From contig CM055870.1 of the NCBI GenBank assembly GCA_029582165.1, positions 4,117,332-4,181,331 on the forward strand: 64,000 bases of DNA, read 5' to 3'. Each line of letters begins with the position of its first letter. Position 1 is the stretch's first letter. Below, piece by piece: positions 11,361 to 24,695 of the stretch. The notes under the pieces were generated by a model, which was given only the letters and a program-made list of their open reading frames with translations, was not told the origin of the DNA and made no database searches. A program made the position numbers and the translations under genes. The stretch comes from Portulaca oleracea (lineage: Eukaryota > Streptophyta > Magnoliopsida > Caryophyllales > Portulacaceae).

Positions 11361-14300
11361 TCAGGCTCCGGGTCTCGAGGCCAAACCGGTCTCGACCCTT
11401 TTAATCTCAAAGATGAGCATTCTCCACATTTTGAGCACAAACATTTCGGCCTCCTCGTCGAGTATTTGCTGGAGCACGTCCAGCATCTTCTCTGCTTTAA
11501 CATGTTCTTTGAATCTGTCAACTATGAACTCCACTAGTGTGGTTTCTTCCTCTCCCAAAAACTCTGTGATCTTCTTGGAGATCCACGGTCTCATTCTCTC
11601 GTGCAGCCGATTCTACATTCGTACAGGATCATAAATCTTTAGTAATGAAGATAAAGTACAGCACACAAACATACTCATACCACTATGGTTCCTACTTGAT
11701 CAAGGCCAGGGGAAGATAAGGACCGTGTTTTGTAGACAATTTTTCGCCTCAGAAAAGTCTTTAAGAGGCTATTACCTTTTCTAACAACATCGAAAAGCTA
11801 TTTTGAAGTGTTTGGTAAATAGTTTTTCATATTAGGTTTTTGGACCCAAAAAGCTATTTCCAGTAGCTCTCAGGAATAGCTTCTCACAAACAACTAATTT
11901 TACCAAACACTTCTACAAACAGTTAATTTTACCAAACGCTTCTACAAACAGCTATTACAAACAGATAATAGGTAGTTGCTAAACAAGGCCTACTTTGATG
12001 GGTACTTCTACAAAAAAATCCTTGTTTGAGGACACACCACCAAGAAATCAACTTTGGATTAAAAAAAAAAAACTATAGATTTGTCAACCCATAAAATCTG
12101 AAAAAACTTTACCTCATCATATACGGTCCAATTTATCTCATAAGAGAATAAATCATCTTTTGTCTTTGGGATCATGTCAATCAATTGCTTTGCCTCCATC
12201 ACCTTTTTAGTTTCTGGGTTCTTCGCTTTGTCCGGTTGATCCTTATCTTTGTGCTCCTCCCTAGCACGACCATCATCAGCATCACGGTCACGGTCACGAT
12301 CGCGATGACTTGACTTCTCATGAGAACGCCTACTTCTTTCCCTTTCTGCATCAGGTTTGACTTCCTTAGGAGCACGCTTTCCGGATTCGGCACCAGCACT
12401 AGCATTTGGAATCATTGTTCCATCGTTCGTGTTAGTGGCCTGAAGTTCTTCTGCTGAGTAATCAATTGGAACAAGGGGCCTCATCTTCTTATCCTTGTGT
12501 GCATCGTCATCCTCTTCCTCGTGGAAAACAGAAGGTACTGTTGTTCGTTTCCCGGAGCCCACTAAACCGAATCCCAGCTTTTTAGCTGGGGCGTTGCCAC
12601 TAGGCCTGGCATCTGATGCAGGGGCAGGTGCCATAGTTTCATCATTACTGCCATTTTCTAGAGCACCATCACCTGCCACATATGCAAACCAATCAACACA
12701 GATACGGAGAAGAGGCGAAGGAACCACAAAAATACTACCTCTGTCCCATAATACTTGTCGCTTTAACGAACTCTTTTTGTCCCATAATATTTGTCACTTC
12801 ATATTTCCAATGCATCTTTTTTCAACTAAGTACTCTTTTTACTAATTCTATGACACAAAAGAATGAGAGAAAGATGTACAAACAATTTAATAGTAATTTT
12901 TCATAACTTTTCATTGGTTTTCTAAATTTGTCGCAATTCACAAAGGTAAAGTAATACGGGATGAAAGTAGGCCTAAAAGGGAAAAAAGGTAAAGTAATTT
13001 TTTTTGTTTTGCTATCTTGCTGTTTGTATGCAACCTTTGTTCCAAAACCTTTAGCCCTTTTGGGCTTTAAATAATCGGAAAAAAAAGGGAAAAGAACAAG
13101 GTCAAAAATGTATGAGCAGGACAGGAGAGAACAAAAGAAAATATTGTAAATCGGCACTTACCACTATGGTTTGCTGACACAGAATCATGTTCCAAAGGCG
13201 GTTCCATTTCATCATGTTTCATCTCACTAGCAACATCTTCAGACAACGTAGGTTTGTCATCTCCGTTGACTGCTGGAACAGAAGGAGGTTCCAGAGCTTC
13301 TTTTTCTTGCTGCTGCCTCCGCAGTTCCTCCTCTTCCTCAGCTCTTTTCTTGGCCTCGGCAATTTCCTCCTCCTCTTTAAGCCTGTCAGCCAAATCTTCT
13401 TCCTTTTCCCTCCTTCGCCGCCTCCTCTTTTCCTCTATTTCAGACTTGCGTCGCCTCTTCCTAGAGTCATCATCGCTTTCATCTTCCTGCTCTGCAATCA
13501 GCCTCCTCCGTTCACGCTCTCTTTCTTTCTCCTTCTCCCTCTCGTACTTGCGTTTATATTCTTTATCCTTTTCTCGAGACTCCCACTCCTTAACTCGCTC
13601 CTTGTAGTAACGCTCAGCCTTTTGAATCTCTAGGTCTCTCTCTCGCTCTCTCCTAGCACGATCTCGCTCTCGTTCTCTCTCAAGTCGATCAAGTTCCCTC
13701 TCCTTCTCGCGTCGATCACGCTCTCTCTCCCTATCTCTGCCCCGGTTGTCATACCTTCTACTTCTGTCAGGCGACTCAGTTCCGGCTCTACTTGCAGGTT
13801 TGGCATCACTTGTAGTCTCATCATCATTTCTTTCGTCTGCAGCAAATTTACAACAAACAGAGTCACATAATTGAGAATTTTCACCTACATGGAATAAACG
13901 TTCCCAACAGTGAGGCAGAACCACAAATCGGCACAATTTCTTCTCAAGACTCACCGTTTTTCACATCATCAACCTCCGACTCCTTGTCCCCGGATTTGGC
14001 AGGCTCAGAGTTTGAGTTATTGGTGCCTTCAACCACCTTCTGAGTAGGAGTTGGTGGTGGTGGTGGTAGAGGCTTGTTCTTTATGCGTTCTTCTATCATA
14101 TTAGTGAGTTTTTCCAATGCCTCACGGTCAGCTTCACGGTCCTCGTCAGTAACAAGGCCAAAGACGGTCGTGTCATTCTCCTTATTTGCAGTCTCAGTTT
14201 CATCCTTCTTAGGCTCTTCATCCTTTTTCGAGTCTTCTACAGAAGGCTTAGCAGGTTCACTCTTTTCACCACCTTCACCATTTTGCACACTTGTGGCATC

Positions 14301-17300
14301 TTCCCCCTCTTTCTTAGCTTCCACGGCCCCAGCTTCACTTGCTTTTTTCAAACTTTCTTTCTTTTTCTCAACATAGCGTTCCAAGTATTCTCTTGTTGCT
14401 TGATTAACATTGAGCTGAACAGAAGTGGAAATAAATGGAAATTCAGAACCACAGTCAACTTGAAGCACAGAAGACAACAAAAGAAACAAAGCCGAATGAA
14501 GGTGAGTGTTAATTAGCATAAATGACTACTTTTAGTATGAATTTTGCTCAAATTCTATAAACTTCCAATGGTTAACAAGTGACTACTTTCAGTATGACCA
14601 TGGTAAGACCACCTATACTACATTACTACTACCTTGGATCCCCACAAACAAAAACAAAAAAAAGGGGTGCGATGCAGGGGCCAAATTGAAAACAACCAGA
14701 TGCTTCAAAATTAAATTGCAGATAGAATGTCTTTAAAAAGCATATATATTAGAAAGACATTACTGAATACTGAAGACAAACACAATAGCACATTTTGTTG
14801 AGCTCACTGCAATGAAAACCGGCAAAGGCCACAATAAGTCGATAACCACTTCTCCCCTAACGGGGAAAATGGAGGACACTGAAAAGGCCAACAACAGAAC
14901 AATGGACGTGTCTGTACTCTGTGAAACTATAATTGAACAATTTACTGCCTCTGGACTTATCTAAAAGTCCCATTTGCCCCAAAGAAACATATTAGCAAGA
15001 ATAAAGGCAAACTGTGACATCAAGACACTAAAATAAGGTGGTCAAAGGAAATTGATATTAATGGGATCAAAAGATCATATGCTCAGGTAGCATCCTACAA
15101 AAAGTTATGTACGACCAACATACATACTTTCCACAAATCAATCACAACTCTGGACAAAGCAATCGTCCCACTATCCCCAAAGTAGAGAGTCTTGATGAAA
15201 TTGCCTTTCGAGCATTGTAGAGGAGTTTCCAAATCCAATACCCAAAAAATCCTGCTGTTTACCCCAAAAAATCAGAGAGACCGGTTCCGCTTCAGAGGAG
15301 TTCACCTCCCTCAAAAACCCTTTGGTTCATTTCTCTTCACATATTCCAAAAAATCATGTGGTAGAAAGTAGAAACACCAGAAAACAATTTTACTCGCAAG
15401 AAAATTGTCTGCCAAGAGACCCTTTTGCTTTTCTTTTTCTTTTTTTTTTGGTTGGGAGGGGATCACCTCACTAAAATTGTTCAAAAAGTATTAAAAATCA
15501 TGAACACTATTTGACAAAAACAACAAACGGAAAGAAGGTGCATTTCCATTGCCTAGCAAGGTCCTATAGTGTTACCATACAACTACATCAAGATTTCCAA
15601 TTTTAAACTTTAAAAAAGAAAAAAGAAAAGAAAAGGCTCATGCAACAAAATCCAAAATGAATCCTACCATACACAAGTGAAAGAGGTACTGGACAAATGT
15701 AAGTATACAAGCAATCATGTTGTTTCCAAACAGAGTAAGAGGGACAGCACAAGAACGAGTGTGGGTGGATGAAGGTTGTGGTTAGACAAATTATTTGCAA
15801 ACCACCATACAAGATTGACTAACCACAACACTAACATCTGTACCAAGAAAAGAAATACAAATTTCTTCTGCCAAAAAAGAACTACTTCACTGATATGACA
15901 TACCACCAACTCTTCACCATCAACACTGCATTTAGTAAGCAGCCGTAAAGCACGAAGAACCCCTTCTGCAGATTCAAACTCGCAGAACCCAAATCTTCTT
16001 GGTGTTCCATCTGAAGGATCTTGAGCACGTTTCCAACTCTTCACTGGTCCACATAGCTTAGGAAGATAGATAAACACAAAATCAGAAAAACACTCGAAAA
16101 CCATCAGCATGAACAGTCAGGACACCATGCTTTACGGCAAGGAATATGAATTGCACAAAGAATGACCTCACTCGAGTAATAGGGATACCTCGAGAAGAGA
16201 GCGAATGAAATCATTCTCCACTGACGGAGCTATCTTGCCAACATAAACCGTTGTTTGTGGTTTCTCTGCTGGTATTACCACTGGAAGAATAGGGGGTCTA
16301 ACAATTGGAGTGATGGGAGGACGAACTAAAAAAGGTGGTCTTGGCAGTTGGGGAATAGTGCCAACTGGAGTTCCAGGCCGTGCAAGAAATGGAGGCCGAG
16401 CCATGGGTGGATACGGATAGCGAACAACTCCTGCATTATCATGCAAAAGACACATCTATGCAAAGATATTAGAGTGCGATCATAAACAACATAGGAGGTG
16501 AAGGAAGTAAATGTATATAGGTGAAATACTTGTAAGGCATTTAGAACTACTGTTACCACATATAACAATAATAAGAACATGGCAGCATAGCATGGCATCT
16601 ATGACCAGCTGAGTAGGTAACCTGGTGAGATTAAGCAAAATAGAACGGGGCTCATAATCAACAAGACATCAAGCATGCTTACCTCGCTTATCCACGTGTC
16701 AAACTAGTGGCCTTGTCAAAATAGTCCACGCATCAATTAAGAAATTTCACTAATGAGAAGAATAAGACTTTTACCGTCTCAACTACATCACGATATTCCA
16801 CGACATATGATTGTATTTTAGCCCATCCATCTTTGTTATGTCAACTGTTAATTGTCCAACATTCATTATGAAAAAGCAAGGGAAGAGAACAGAGAGAAAG
16901 CAAAGGATAAAGTATAACATGGCCGCAAATGAAGGGATATTGATACCTTGCCATACAAGGGCACCAAGACCTCAGTTCATCCTGTGATCTGCTGCAGGCA
17001 ACTCAAGAACCGACGAAGGAAAAGAACCCTTAAACTACCACAAATACCCTACTAAACCGACATGACAGAAGGAGGCATTATATATTATCATGAAAACGAA
17101 GCAGCAAAATACTGCTAGATTTTGAAGCTCTCTGGCTTAGTATAAACAAATGAATTTGTTGAAATATTTTCTGACTTAAAAAGAAAAAAGGTAAATTGAC
17201 ATAAATCAGTAAATTACAATGCATACCAAAGTAGGAGTTGTGGAAGGAGTCTCTAAATAACTGCAATAGGAAGCCTCCAGACCTTTCTCACCGTATTCAA

Positions 17301-18754
17301 TGAAAACACTGTAGGAGAAAACATCCCATCACTGTTACCCCCTCATCTAGGCAACATCAACTTTTTAATTAACCTCCAATCTTCTCTCAGCCAAACTCAT
17401 CCCGGAAAATGAAGTCAGTAACCTCATTTACTGCTACTAATTCTAAATCAAAGTACCATTACACTCATTTAGCTCACCCATGTAACTTTTTGAATTAGGG
17501 GAAACCATAAAAGTCCTTCCCCACAAACTAAGCATGGTGACAGTCGGGTCCTACTGGAGGGTTTCGAGGGCTTTTTCCATCTACTCTATTGCCCGGGGGA
17601 GATTGGGGAGGGATCGAGAAGTATACAGCCTTAGTCCTGGATAGCATGGAGCGTGTTTAGATCAATCTAGTCATTCACAAATGCTCCAGCAATCCTCTAG
17701 CGAATTCAAAATTGAAACTGTTGCAAAATCACTCAAAATAATAGTTTTGTTTCATTGCTTACCGGACACAGTTAAGCATACAAACAACATGAAAGGGGAA
17801 ACCTGGATTTGATATCCAAAGTCACTTTGGATACAGCTCGAAACTCGATGTGGGCAATCTGACAACCTAAACGAACCTCCCAGTATTGTTTCTATGCTAA
17901 ATTCTAAGGTTATGAAAGCGGGTTGATCATCAATTAGACACCAGCATATCTAACAAAAGAGTAATGACTAACTCTGAATTTTAATCAGAATAACCAAGAT
18001 ACAAACTACCACCCAACTCTAATTGCAACCTCACACCCCATGAAAACTCCACCCACTAAAGTTTAAGCAACACAATTAAACAGAAACACTAATTCCAGTA
18101 CTACAACAAGATTTTACTCGCAAAACAAAATCAACACCAAATTCGAAGATGCAGAAACGAGATTGAGAACCCACCCGGTGGAGGGATAGTTCCTTGAGGA
18201 ACCGCCTGCATATAACCATTAGGCATAGCCATGTATGGAGGTCGAATACCCGGATTCGGAATCTGACCCGGATACATCTGTTGACCCGGAATCATCTGCT
18301 GTTGGCCCGGAATCATCGGCTGCTGACCAGGAACCATCGGCTGTGGAGGAGGAGCGCTCACTCCTGGAGGCGGAGTTTGGTACTGCAAATTAGGGTTCGG
18401 AGGAATCGGCGAAAACTGGGGGACAGGAATCGGAGCCGGAGCCGGCACCGGAGCTCCAGCGGGCCGGAACGACGGCGGTGCCGGAGCTACGACGGATGCG
18501 CCGGAGGACCCCATCGGCAGCGGGGGGTGGCCATACGGGTTGATCTGAGGCGGTACAAGAAGCGCAGGAGCGGAACTAGAGTTAGGGTTAGGGTTAGGGT
18601 TTATGGATGGCGGAGGCGGTAGTTGGGGTTGCGGTTGCGGTGCAGCTGGAGACGGCGCCGATTGAATCGACTCGGGCTGAGACTCGGGCTGCGCAGCCGG
18701 ATTTGCAGGTTCTCCGGCGTCTTGGGTCGCCGGAGCTGTGGAAGTTTCGGACAT
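11361..18754 (-). CDS. RBM25: RNA-binding protein 25 (RBM25), RRM-PWI splicing factor
   Basis: Nuclear pre-mRNA splicing regulator. Seven exons: 18754-18175, 16430-16189, 16056-15904, 14414-13955, 13836-13162, 12672-12113, 11612-11361; 2922 nt, 973 residues (plant RBM25 is about 900). Residues 1-250 are Pro/Gln-rich with PGQQ repeats. An RRM covers about 253-330, with RNP2 VYVGKI (255-260) and RNP1 RFGFCEFE (295-302). The helix NQATREYLERYVEKK follows. A long Arg/Glu/Asp coiled region spans exons 4-5. Exon 6 adds an RS/HRDRDRD stretch. The last exon is a PWI domain (PWI at 899-901, ending with the family-typical DEEAEMFVLKMWRMLIFEIK). An in-frame ATG at 18808 would add 18 residues; I prefer 18754 because the sequence before it is not conserved-looking. 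Introns carry MITEs at 12735 and 11720. Confidence 0.93.
11720..11990. mobile_element. MITE in the last RBM25 intron
   Basis: The left end GGACCGTGTTTTGTAG and right end CTAAACAAGGCC are imperfect inverted repeats. The interior has several AAACACTTCTACAAACAG and AAAGCTATTTT words arranged as sub-repeats. It resembles Tourist/PIF ends (GGCCTTGTTTAG), but the flanking 3-bp repeat is imperfect. Confidence 0.5.
12735..12967. mobile_element. Stowaway-like MITE in an RBM25 intron
   Basis: It begins CTACCTCTGTCCCATAATAC, ends GTAATACGGGATGAAAG, and has TA on both sides. This matches the Tc1/mariner Stowaway end consensus (CTCCCTCCGTCCC). It starts 63 bases upstream of RBM25 exon 6 in gene direction. 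Confidence 0.72.
18582..18602. repeat. Telomere-like GGGTTA repeat in RBM25 coding sequence
   Basis: Three and a half GTTAGG units in exon 1 of RBM25. Read on the gene strand they encode Asn-Pro dipeptides in the proline-rich region. Confidence 0.85.
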
Positions 18755-18809
18755 GGCGGATGTGAGTTCGGGAGAGATGCGAGATTTTCCGTTTGGCGGT
18801 TGATTCACT

Positions 18810-21800
18810 CAGTTTGGGGCTAAGAAGAAAATAGGTTTTTCATTTTTTTTCCGCAGCGATCGAAAATTGGTTAATTTGGCTTTAGATTGGGAGTTGGAGT
18901 TGGGACTCTTCTTTATAAAATAAATAAAGATTCATCTAAGAAAACAAAATGGTTAATTAGATGTAAAAGACTAAAATGACTTAAATATGGAAATACAATA
19001 GACTCAGCAATGCGCACGGTTGCACACTTGCATACGATTTTTTTAAAAAAAAATATTACAAAATAGTTGATATAATAGGGTTGATATATACACAATCTTT
19101 TTATATAATAAAAAATTAAGGGTTTGGCAATAAGATGGAAAAAAACAGATGATCCCTGAAGTGGCTGTGTGATATATTGATCAAGTATAAATAGTACAAA
19201 TAAAGATAGGTAAGTTGGTAAATTACGTATTATATATGAGATCGGGATAAAAGTGGAAAATTATTTGTAATTTTTTTATAATTTTTAGTAATGTGTTATA
19301 AGTAAAACAAATCACATCAATCATGTCACTTATTGAATTATACGGATAAGTTTAAATTTACCATAGAAAATATTGCGACCTGTTGTTGGATCTATCTTAT
19401 TTAATAGATAATGATCTACCTAATAATTTATTTTGTTATACTTGTGCACGACCTTTATGTAATAATGTCAGTTCTTTTAACGTTTTTACATTCTCTAATG
19501 CACTAGTTTAATAATAAATTTTTAACACAATCATTTTTCCAATAATTGCATTGTTGATGACTTTCAATAAAATAATTACATTGTTAATAAATTTCAACAT
19601 AGCATGGCTCATATTAATCTGAACACTACCCATTTTATCAATGCGAACATGTTACTGTTTATTGTGACGCTCAAATTTGTCCTATATAATTTAATAATTT
19701 ATATCCAAACATATTTATAGCTATACATATTGTTAAAAATTTTCAAAAGGAAGTCCATATATAACTTTGCAAGTACGCATGTTCCCCCTAATGCTCCTAT
19801 CAATCTATCATACATTTCATGATCATGTACGAGATCACTATGTATACTTTTGTCAATTTATTGTTCACATTTAACAACTTTGTGAGCATGAGCTCATATA
19901 ACACTATTGTAATATTCAATTATTATCTAGATTAGGGTTCATTACGAATATGCTAGATTCATATTCTACCTAATGAATATGCTATATTCATGTTTTAGGA
20001 GTGATGCAAATCGCGTTCATTCTCTCTCTCGGATCCAATTGTTCATCCCACAACCCAATAAAGAAACTATCATCAAGATTCAAGACCGTCACCCAATACC
20101 TCTGAGTGATATCGATCTTCTATTATCGTCTCGGGTTTATTGTCAAGGGGTGTCAAGAGGCGTGCAAACAAGTTGTGGTGTTCCTTAGACCCTCTGGATC
20201 TTTAATGGGAGCATGGCACCCTCATAAGATAATAAATCAGGTCGGGTCCAATGTGAACGGGTCTAAAAGGACCACGTGATAAAGGAGAAGACAACATGAT
20301 TGTGCAGCCCAAACGCACGATCTACCATAAGTTATCAAAACTTACCAAAAGTAACATTTACCCTAACTACCACTTACCAATGAACTTTACAGGCCCTTAG
20401 TCTATTTATTACTTACGAGCTCGTACAACTTTTACAATTTAATACTTATTGGAATCTAATTATTTTACTGATGAATATACTACACTCATGTTTTAGGAGT
20501 GATGCAAACCGCGCTCCTTCTCTTTCTCGAATCCAATTGTTCATCCCATAACTTAATAAAGAAGCTATCATCAAGATTCAAGACCGTCACCCAATACCTC
20601 CTAGTGATATCGATCTTCTATTATCGTTTCGGTTTGATTGTCAAGGGGTGTCAAGAGGCGTGCAAGCAAGTTGGGTGTTCCTTAGACCCTCCGGATCTCT
20701 AATGGGAGCGAGGCACATTCATAAGATAATAAATCAGGTCGGGTCCAATGTGAATGGGTCTGGAAGGACCACGTGAGAAAGAAGAAGCCAGTAAGTTTGT
20801 GCAGCCCAGACACACGACCGTGCCGAGTACATAGAAAGAGAGATGGGGAGGATCGAGTGAGACACGATCGTGCCACCCTTTCTTGAGAGCAGGGCACAAC
20901 TGTGCCATACCATTGCACAATCATACCAACCAAGGTAATTGGGATGAAATGGGCGAGGAGCAAGGTGGCACAATCATGCCAAACGCATATTTTAAGCCTT
21001 CAAGGGAAGAGAAGACAGACGACACGATCGTGACGATCGAGAATTCCAGCTTTCTAGTGCAATGTCTCTCTCCTTGTTATCTTTGGGTCTTTTATGCTTC
21101 TCCCATATATTTTTCCCTATTTACCCATCTCCATATATAATATTTAGGGCTTTTAATATCAACCATTGATGCTTTGTAATGGGTTCTTTGTGACTCTTAA
21201 ATTTGAGTTCCCATAGGAAATAATCAATACCCCTTTTTGGTTATATTTTAAAACTTGGGGGAAGGAGTTATTCATATTCGATGAATGAAAATATTTGGTA
21301 TCTTTAAGACCCTTAAAAAATCCATTTCTTTTAATCTTAACCCCATTGTTGGTGGTGATTGAACCCTCATATTTAGTGTTTGCTTGGTGTTCTTCTTTAT
21401 GACATTCATAGTGGTGAATATTTGAAGAGTTGATCCCTGTTAATGGTTGATCTTTTAATCAAGTCTCAATTTTTCTCGAATCATTTGGTAGGTAAGCCTT
21501 TAGGATGATTACATATTTGTTACTTTATGTTTTATTATTAATTTGGTGAAGTTTGGTGATAGTCTTGGTGATTGAATGCATTTTCCTCTGTTTTTGTATG
21601 AACTTTTAAGTGCTTGGTGGATGAAATTTGGAAGTCCGTTATTGATGAGGCAAGTGTTTAATTTTAGGGTTGAAAACAACTACAATCATCTTCCTTTTCA
21701 TGAAGAAATACGCATCAAGTATTAATAATTTGCTCATACATTTCGATCACCATAGCAGTGATTTCTATTAATACTATTTTATCTTATTTGTAATCCAATG

Positions 21801-21869
21801 TTTAAGATTAGGGTTCTGCTACTATTTTAGTGCCAATTACAATTTTGAAAAAAATAGGGTTTTACATTA
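18810..21869. other. Gene-free AT-rich interval with retroelement-like DNA
   Basis: No host gene is visible. 18830-19960 is AT-rich with no structure I can name. The stretch 19970-20815 is a direct duplication listed separately. The following 20880-21720 contains a TATATAATA box-like word at 21132, GATC/CACGATCGTG-rich segments at 20860-21040 and long T-rich non-coding text, which together look like LTR or leader DNA of a retrotransposon. I find no reverse transcriptase, integrase or gag frame. Confidence 0.4.
19970..20815. repeat. ~345-bp direct duplication, retroelement-like
   Basis: 19970-20315 and 20473-20815 are the same sequence at high similarity. Shared markers are TTTTAGGAGTGATGCAAA, ATCATCAAGATTCAAGACCG, GTGATATCGATCTTCTATTA, TGTCAAGAGGCGTGCAA and AATAAATCAGGTCGGGTCCA. 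They are separated by about 158 bp. Neither copy encodes a known protein. The pair could be tandemly rearranged LTR or leader sequence; the element class is not established. Confidence 0.75.
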
Positions 21870-22406
21870 GGGAAATTGGATTCTAATAATCCCTACTATC
21901 ACAAATTGTATGGCGATAATCCATACTACCATTTTGGATTCTGGTGGTCAAAAAAATAAATAAAATTGTATTGTAGTGGTACCAAATCCATCACCATATT
22001 CTTTTTATTTTTTCCATGCCTACCCTATATTCTTTTTGTTTTTTTGGTTCCTACCCCTAGATAGGTAACGAAGTGTAGTTACTAAAACATTTTTAAAATT
22101 ATTTTTTTGAGATTTCGAGCAATTATTATGATTTTTTAAAAGAAATAAAGTTGAAAAAATCATAAAAAATTTAAAAAAAATTAAAAAAAATTGGGAGAAA
22201 TGCTGTAAATTTATTAAAAATCGTGGTAAAGTGTTATACAAAGTTTTGAATCAAATGCAACACAAAATCTATGATATTTAGCGTATACACTCGATTTTGT
22301 CCCACTACAATACAATTTTTTTTTTGGACCACCAGAATCCAAAATGATAGCAGGGATTATTGTCATACAATTTGTGATAGTACAGATTATTAGAATCCAA
22401 TATCCC
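21870..22406. mobile_element. Mutator-like MITE with ~105-bp inverted ends
   Basis: A 537-bp element whose first and last ~105 bases are inverted copies. The left has GGATTCTAATAATCCCTACT, CACAAATTGTATG and ACCATTTTGGATTCTGGTGG; the right carries the reverse complements in order. Flanks TTTACATTA (21861-21869) and TTTGCATTA (22407-22415) form a 9-bp target duplication with one mismatch, the Mutator length. The middle is A/T-rich and non-coding. Confidence 0.75.
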
Positions 22407-22524
22407 TTTGCATTATTACTAGTTTATTACATGGTCAATATTTGGGTTAGCGTTTAGCTTCTCAACAGATCAAAACACTATTTTATCGAAGTTTAGATAT
22501 TTGGTCAAATAACTTTTGGTATTA

Positions 22525-22764
22525 GGGAGTGTTTGGTAGGAACCACAGCGAAATTTTCCCGGGAAAAATTTCCCATGGAAAAAATTTCCATGGGAAAATT
22601 TTCCTTAGCCCCCAAAGGAAATTTTCCCTAGGAAAATAAAGAAAATGGTGGGCCAATCTCGTGAAAACTTTCCCGAAGTTAACCCCTATCCAAACATGGA
22701 GAAAATAAATCAATCAGAGAAAATTGACTATTTCCTTATAGTAATTGACCAACCAAACACACCC
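22525..22764. mobile_element. Tourist-like MITE (GGGTGTGTTTGGT ends)
   Basis: 240 bp, from GGGAGTGTTTGGTAGG to CCAACCAAACACACCC, with perfect TTA on both sides (22522-22524, 22765-22767). The interior near the left end is a self-complementary set of TTTCCCATGGAAAA-type words. This is a different family from the GGCC-TTCTTTT copies. Confidence 0.78.
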
Positions 22765-23222
22765 TTAATGTATAGTGTTTGTCGTTTGATGAATGATTTC
22801 CTAGACACTAATGCTCTCGACCTTTAATGTTTTTACTAGCGTCCACTGTTTTCCAATCCAAATATGTCCCTATGTTTCCCCTCATATTACTATCATGACA
22901 TCGATATATAGCCCCCAAACCCTTGTTCAGTTCTTTATTTCACCAAACATGCTATATTATAATTTATATTGCTGCTTCTTTATATTTTCATCAATTAACA
23001 GTCATATCTCATATGTGTAGAGTAGAGAAGACGGCGGAGATACAGTAATTGGGAATTGAGATTGTAATACGGTGAAGCTTGAGGAGTGGTTGTTATTATT
23101 ATTTTTTTTTTGAGGAAAACAACACACGAAAAAAATTAATTGCTCAAAACGATCCTTTCCGTAGCCACCAACTCGGCAACTACGGAGGGGCATTCATCCA
23201 CCCATTATCCATACATGACTAA

Positions 23223-23468
23223 GGCCATGTTCTTTTCTGCGGTTGACAAACTGCGGTGCCACAGCCTACCACAATTTGTCATAATCCACCATATTTTACC
23301 GCAAATCATTACTTTTCTCTCTCCACATTTTTTTTCTTTGCTTTTTACATTTTATCTCCTCACCTACCCCATATACCGATAATTTACCACAATTCCATCA
23401 CAACCCACCAAAATTTCACCACACCTCACCACATCATTCTGCTAAATACCGCATAAAAAAACATGGCC
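23223..23468. mobile_element. Tourist-like MITE, GGCC-TTCTTTT family
   Basis: 246 bp, from GGCCATGTTCTTTTCTGCGG to CCGCATAAAAAAACATGGCC, with perfect TAA direct repeats (23220-23222 and 23469-23471). It is the best-preserved copy of the family in the window and nearly colinear with 6762-7011. Confidence 0.82.
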
Positions 23469-24162
23469 TAAGTTTGCTAGTAACTGCTAAATTATTCGCC
23501 TTTTCCGAGGTTCAAAATAAAGCATCTTAAGGGCAACCACTTCAATCTTCTATGTACTTGTACCGTGCAATTGACAATTATGGAGGGTGATTTAGGGTCC
23601 AAGTTGACCATGCTGTTTCTCTCATGACACTCCTATCTCAAGTTTTCATTTTATTGTTGGTGCCCCCTAAAGTTGTTCACGTGAATATTTTAAAAAGTAA
23701 ACATAGCAAAACCAAGTAATTAACCACATTATTTTACACTTTATTTCTATTTAAATCTATCAAATAATAATAAAAACAATAATAACAATAATAATGTTAC
23801 TTTTTTTTTTATCATTTTACATTTAGCACCCAATTCAACAATATTTACAAACAACTACCTTAAGAGCAACTCCATCTATCCCATATTATTTGTTACTATT
23901 TTGAGTCTCCAATGTCATTTTTAACGAAAATCTCACGTTATAATTTTACCAGATTTGTGATATTGCACTTTTTCGATAGTAGTTTTCGTTATTAATCTAA
24001 TATGAGTAGTTTTATATAACAGATCATTATATATGTTGATAAATTAATTGTTAAAATTTTAAAATTTAACAAAGCACAATTTTTAATGCGAGACTAACAA
24101 GTAATATGATAATTTCATATTATAATTCATTGTAATTGATAGGTAATCAACGATTAACTTTA

Positions 24163-24532
24163 TGGTGTGTTTGGTTGCATGACTTTCCTAAGAAAATGTA
24201 GTTGACTAACTTTCCCGTGTTTGAAAGTAAAAATAGGTTGGAGAAGTTTTTAACTAGGGCCCACAATTTTCCTATGGATCATGGTGAAAATTTTTCTAAG
24301 AGGGGTGTGGGAAAGTTTCTTTCCCATGGGAAAGAAAAACTTTTTGTAACTCAACTTCCCAAAATGCCCTTAAAAATATATTTTATAAATTAATATATAG
24401 GGATAGTTTGGACATTTCAGATAAAATTTCTTACAAACTTTTCCATGTTAATCAAACATTGTGAAATATTTTTCTCAGACAAAACTTTCCTAGGAAAAAC
24501 TTTATTTTCCTGAGAAACAACCAACCGCACCA
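24163..24532. mobile_element. Tourist-like MITE upstream of the SUMO protease gene
   Basis: About 370 bp, from TGGTGTGTTTGGTTGC to CAACCAACCGCACCA, flanked by TTA and TCA. It shares TTTTCCTAGG/AACTTTCCC words with the element at 22525-22764. It ends about 160 bases before the start codon of the protease gene, so it may lie in its promoter. Confidence 0.65.
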
Positions 24533-24695
24533 TCAGTGAAATAGATAAATATTTTTGAGACGAGGAAGTAGTATTAGTGATGCGATACTGCGTAATTACT
24601 ATCGTTGTTCAAACAGTCTTGCTGTAGAAGCCTTATATACTCTCAAGCCTCAACCACCGGGCAGGGTCACTTCCCCTTTCCCGCCCTGATCAACA

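Noticed and set aside
18582..18602. TTAGGG repeats as an interstitial telomere or chromosome-fusion scar
   Set aside because: The runs are short, lie in coding exons and encode in-frame Asn-Pro repeats, so coding slippage explains them better.
18194..18622. Arg-rich 142-codon plus-strand frame
   Set aside because: It is the complement of the proline/glutamine-rich RBM25 first exon; Arg and Leu richness follows from that.
20682..20973. Three overlapping minus-strand frames of 73-93 codons
   Set aside because: They lie in duplicated retroelement-like DNA, have no conserved domain and overlap one another in different frames.
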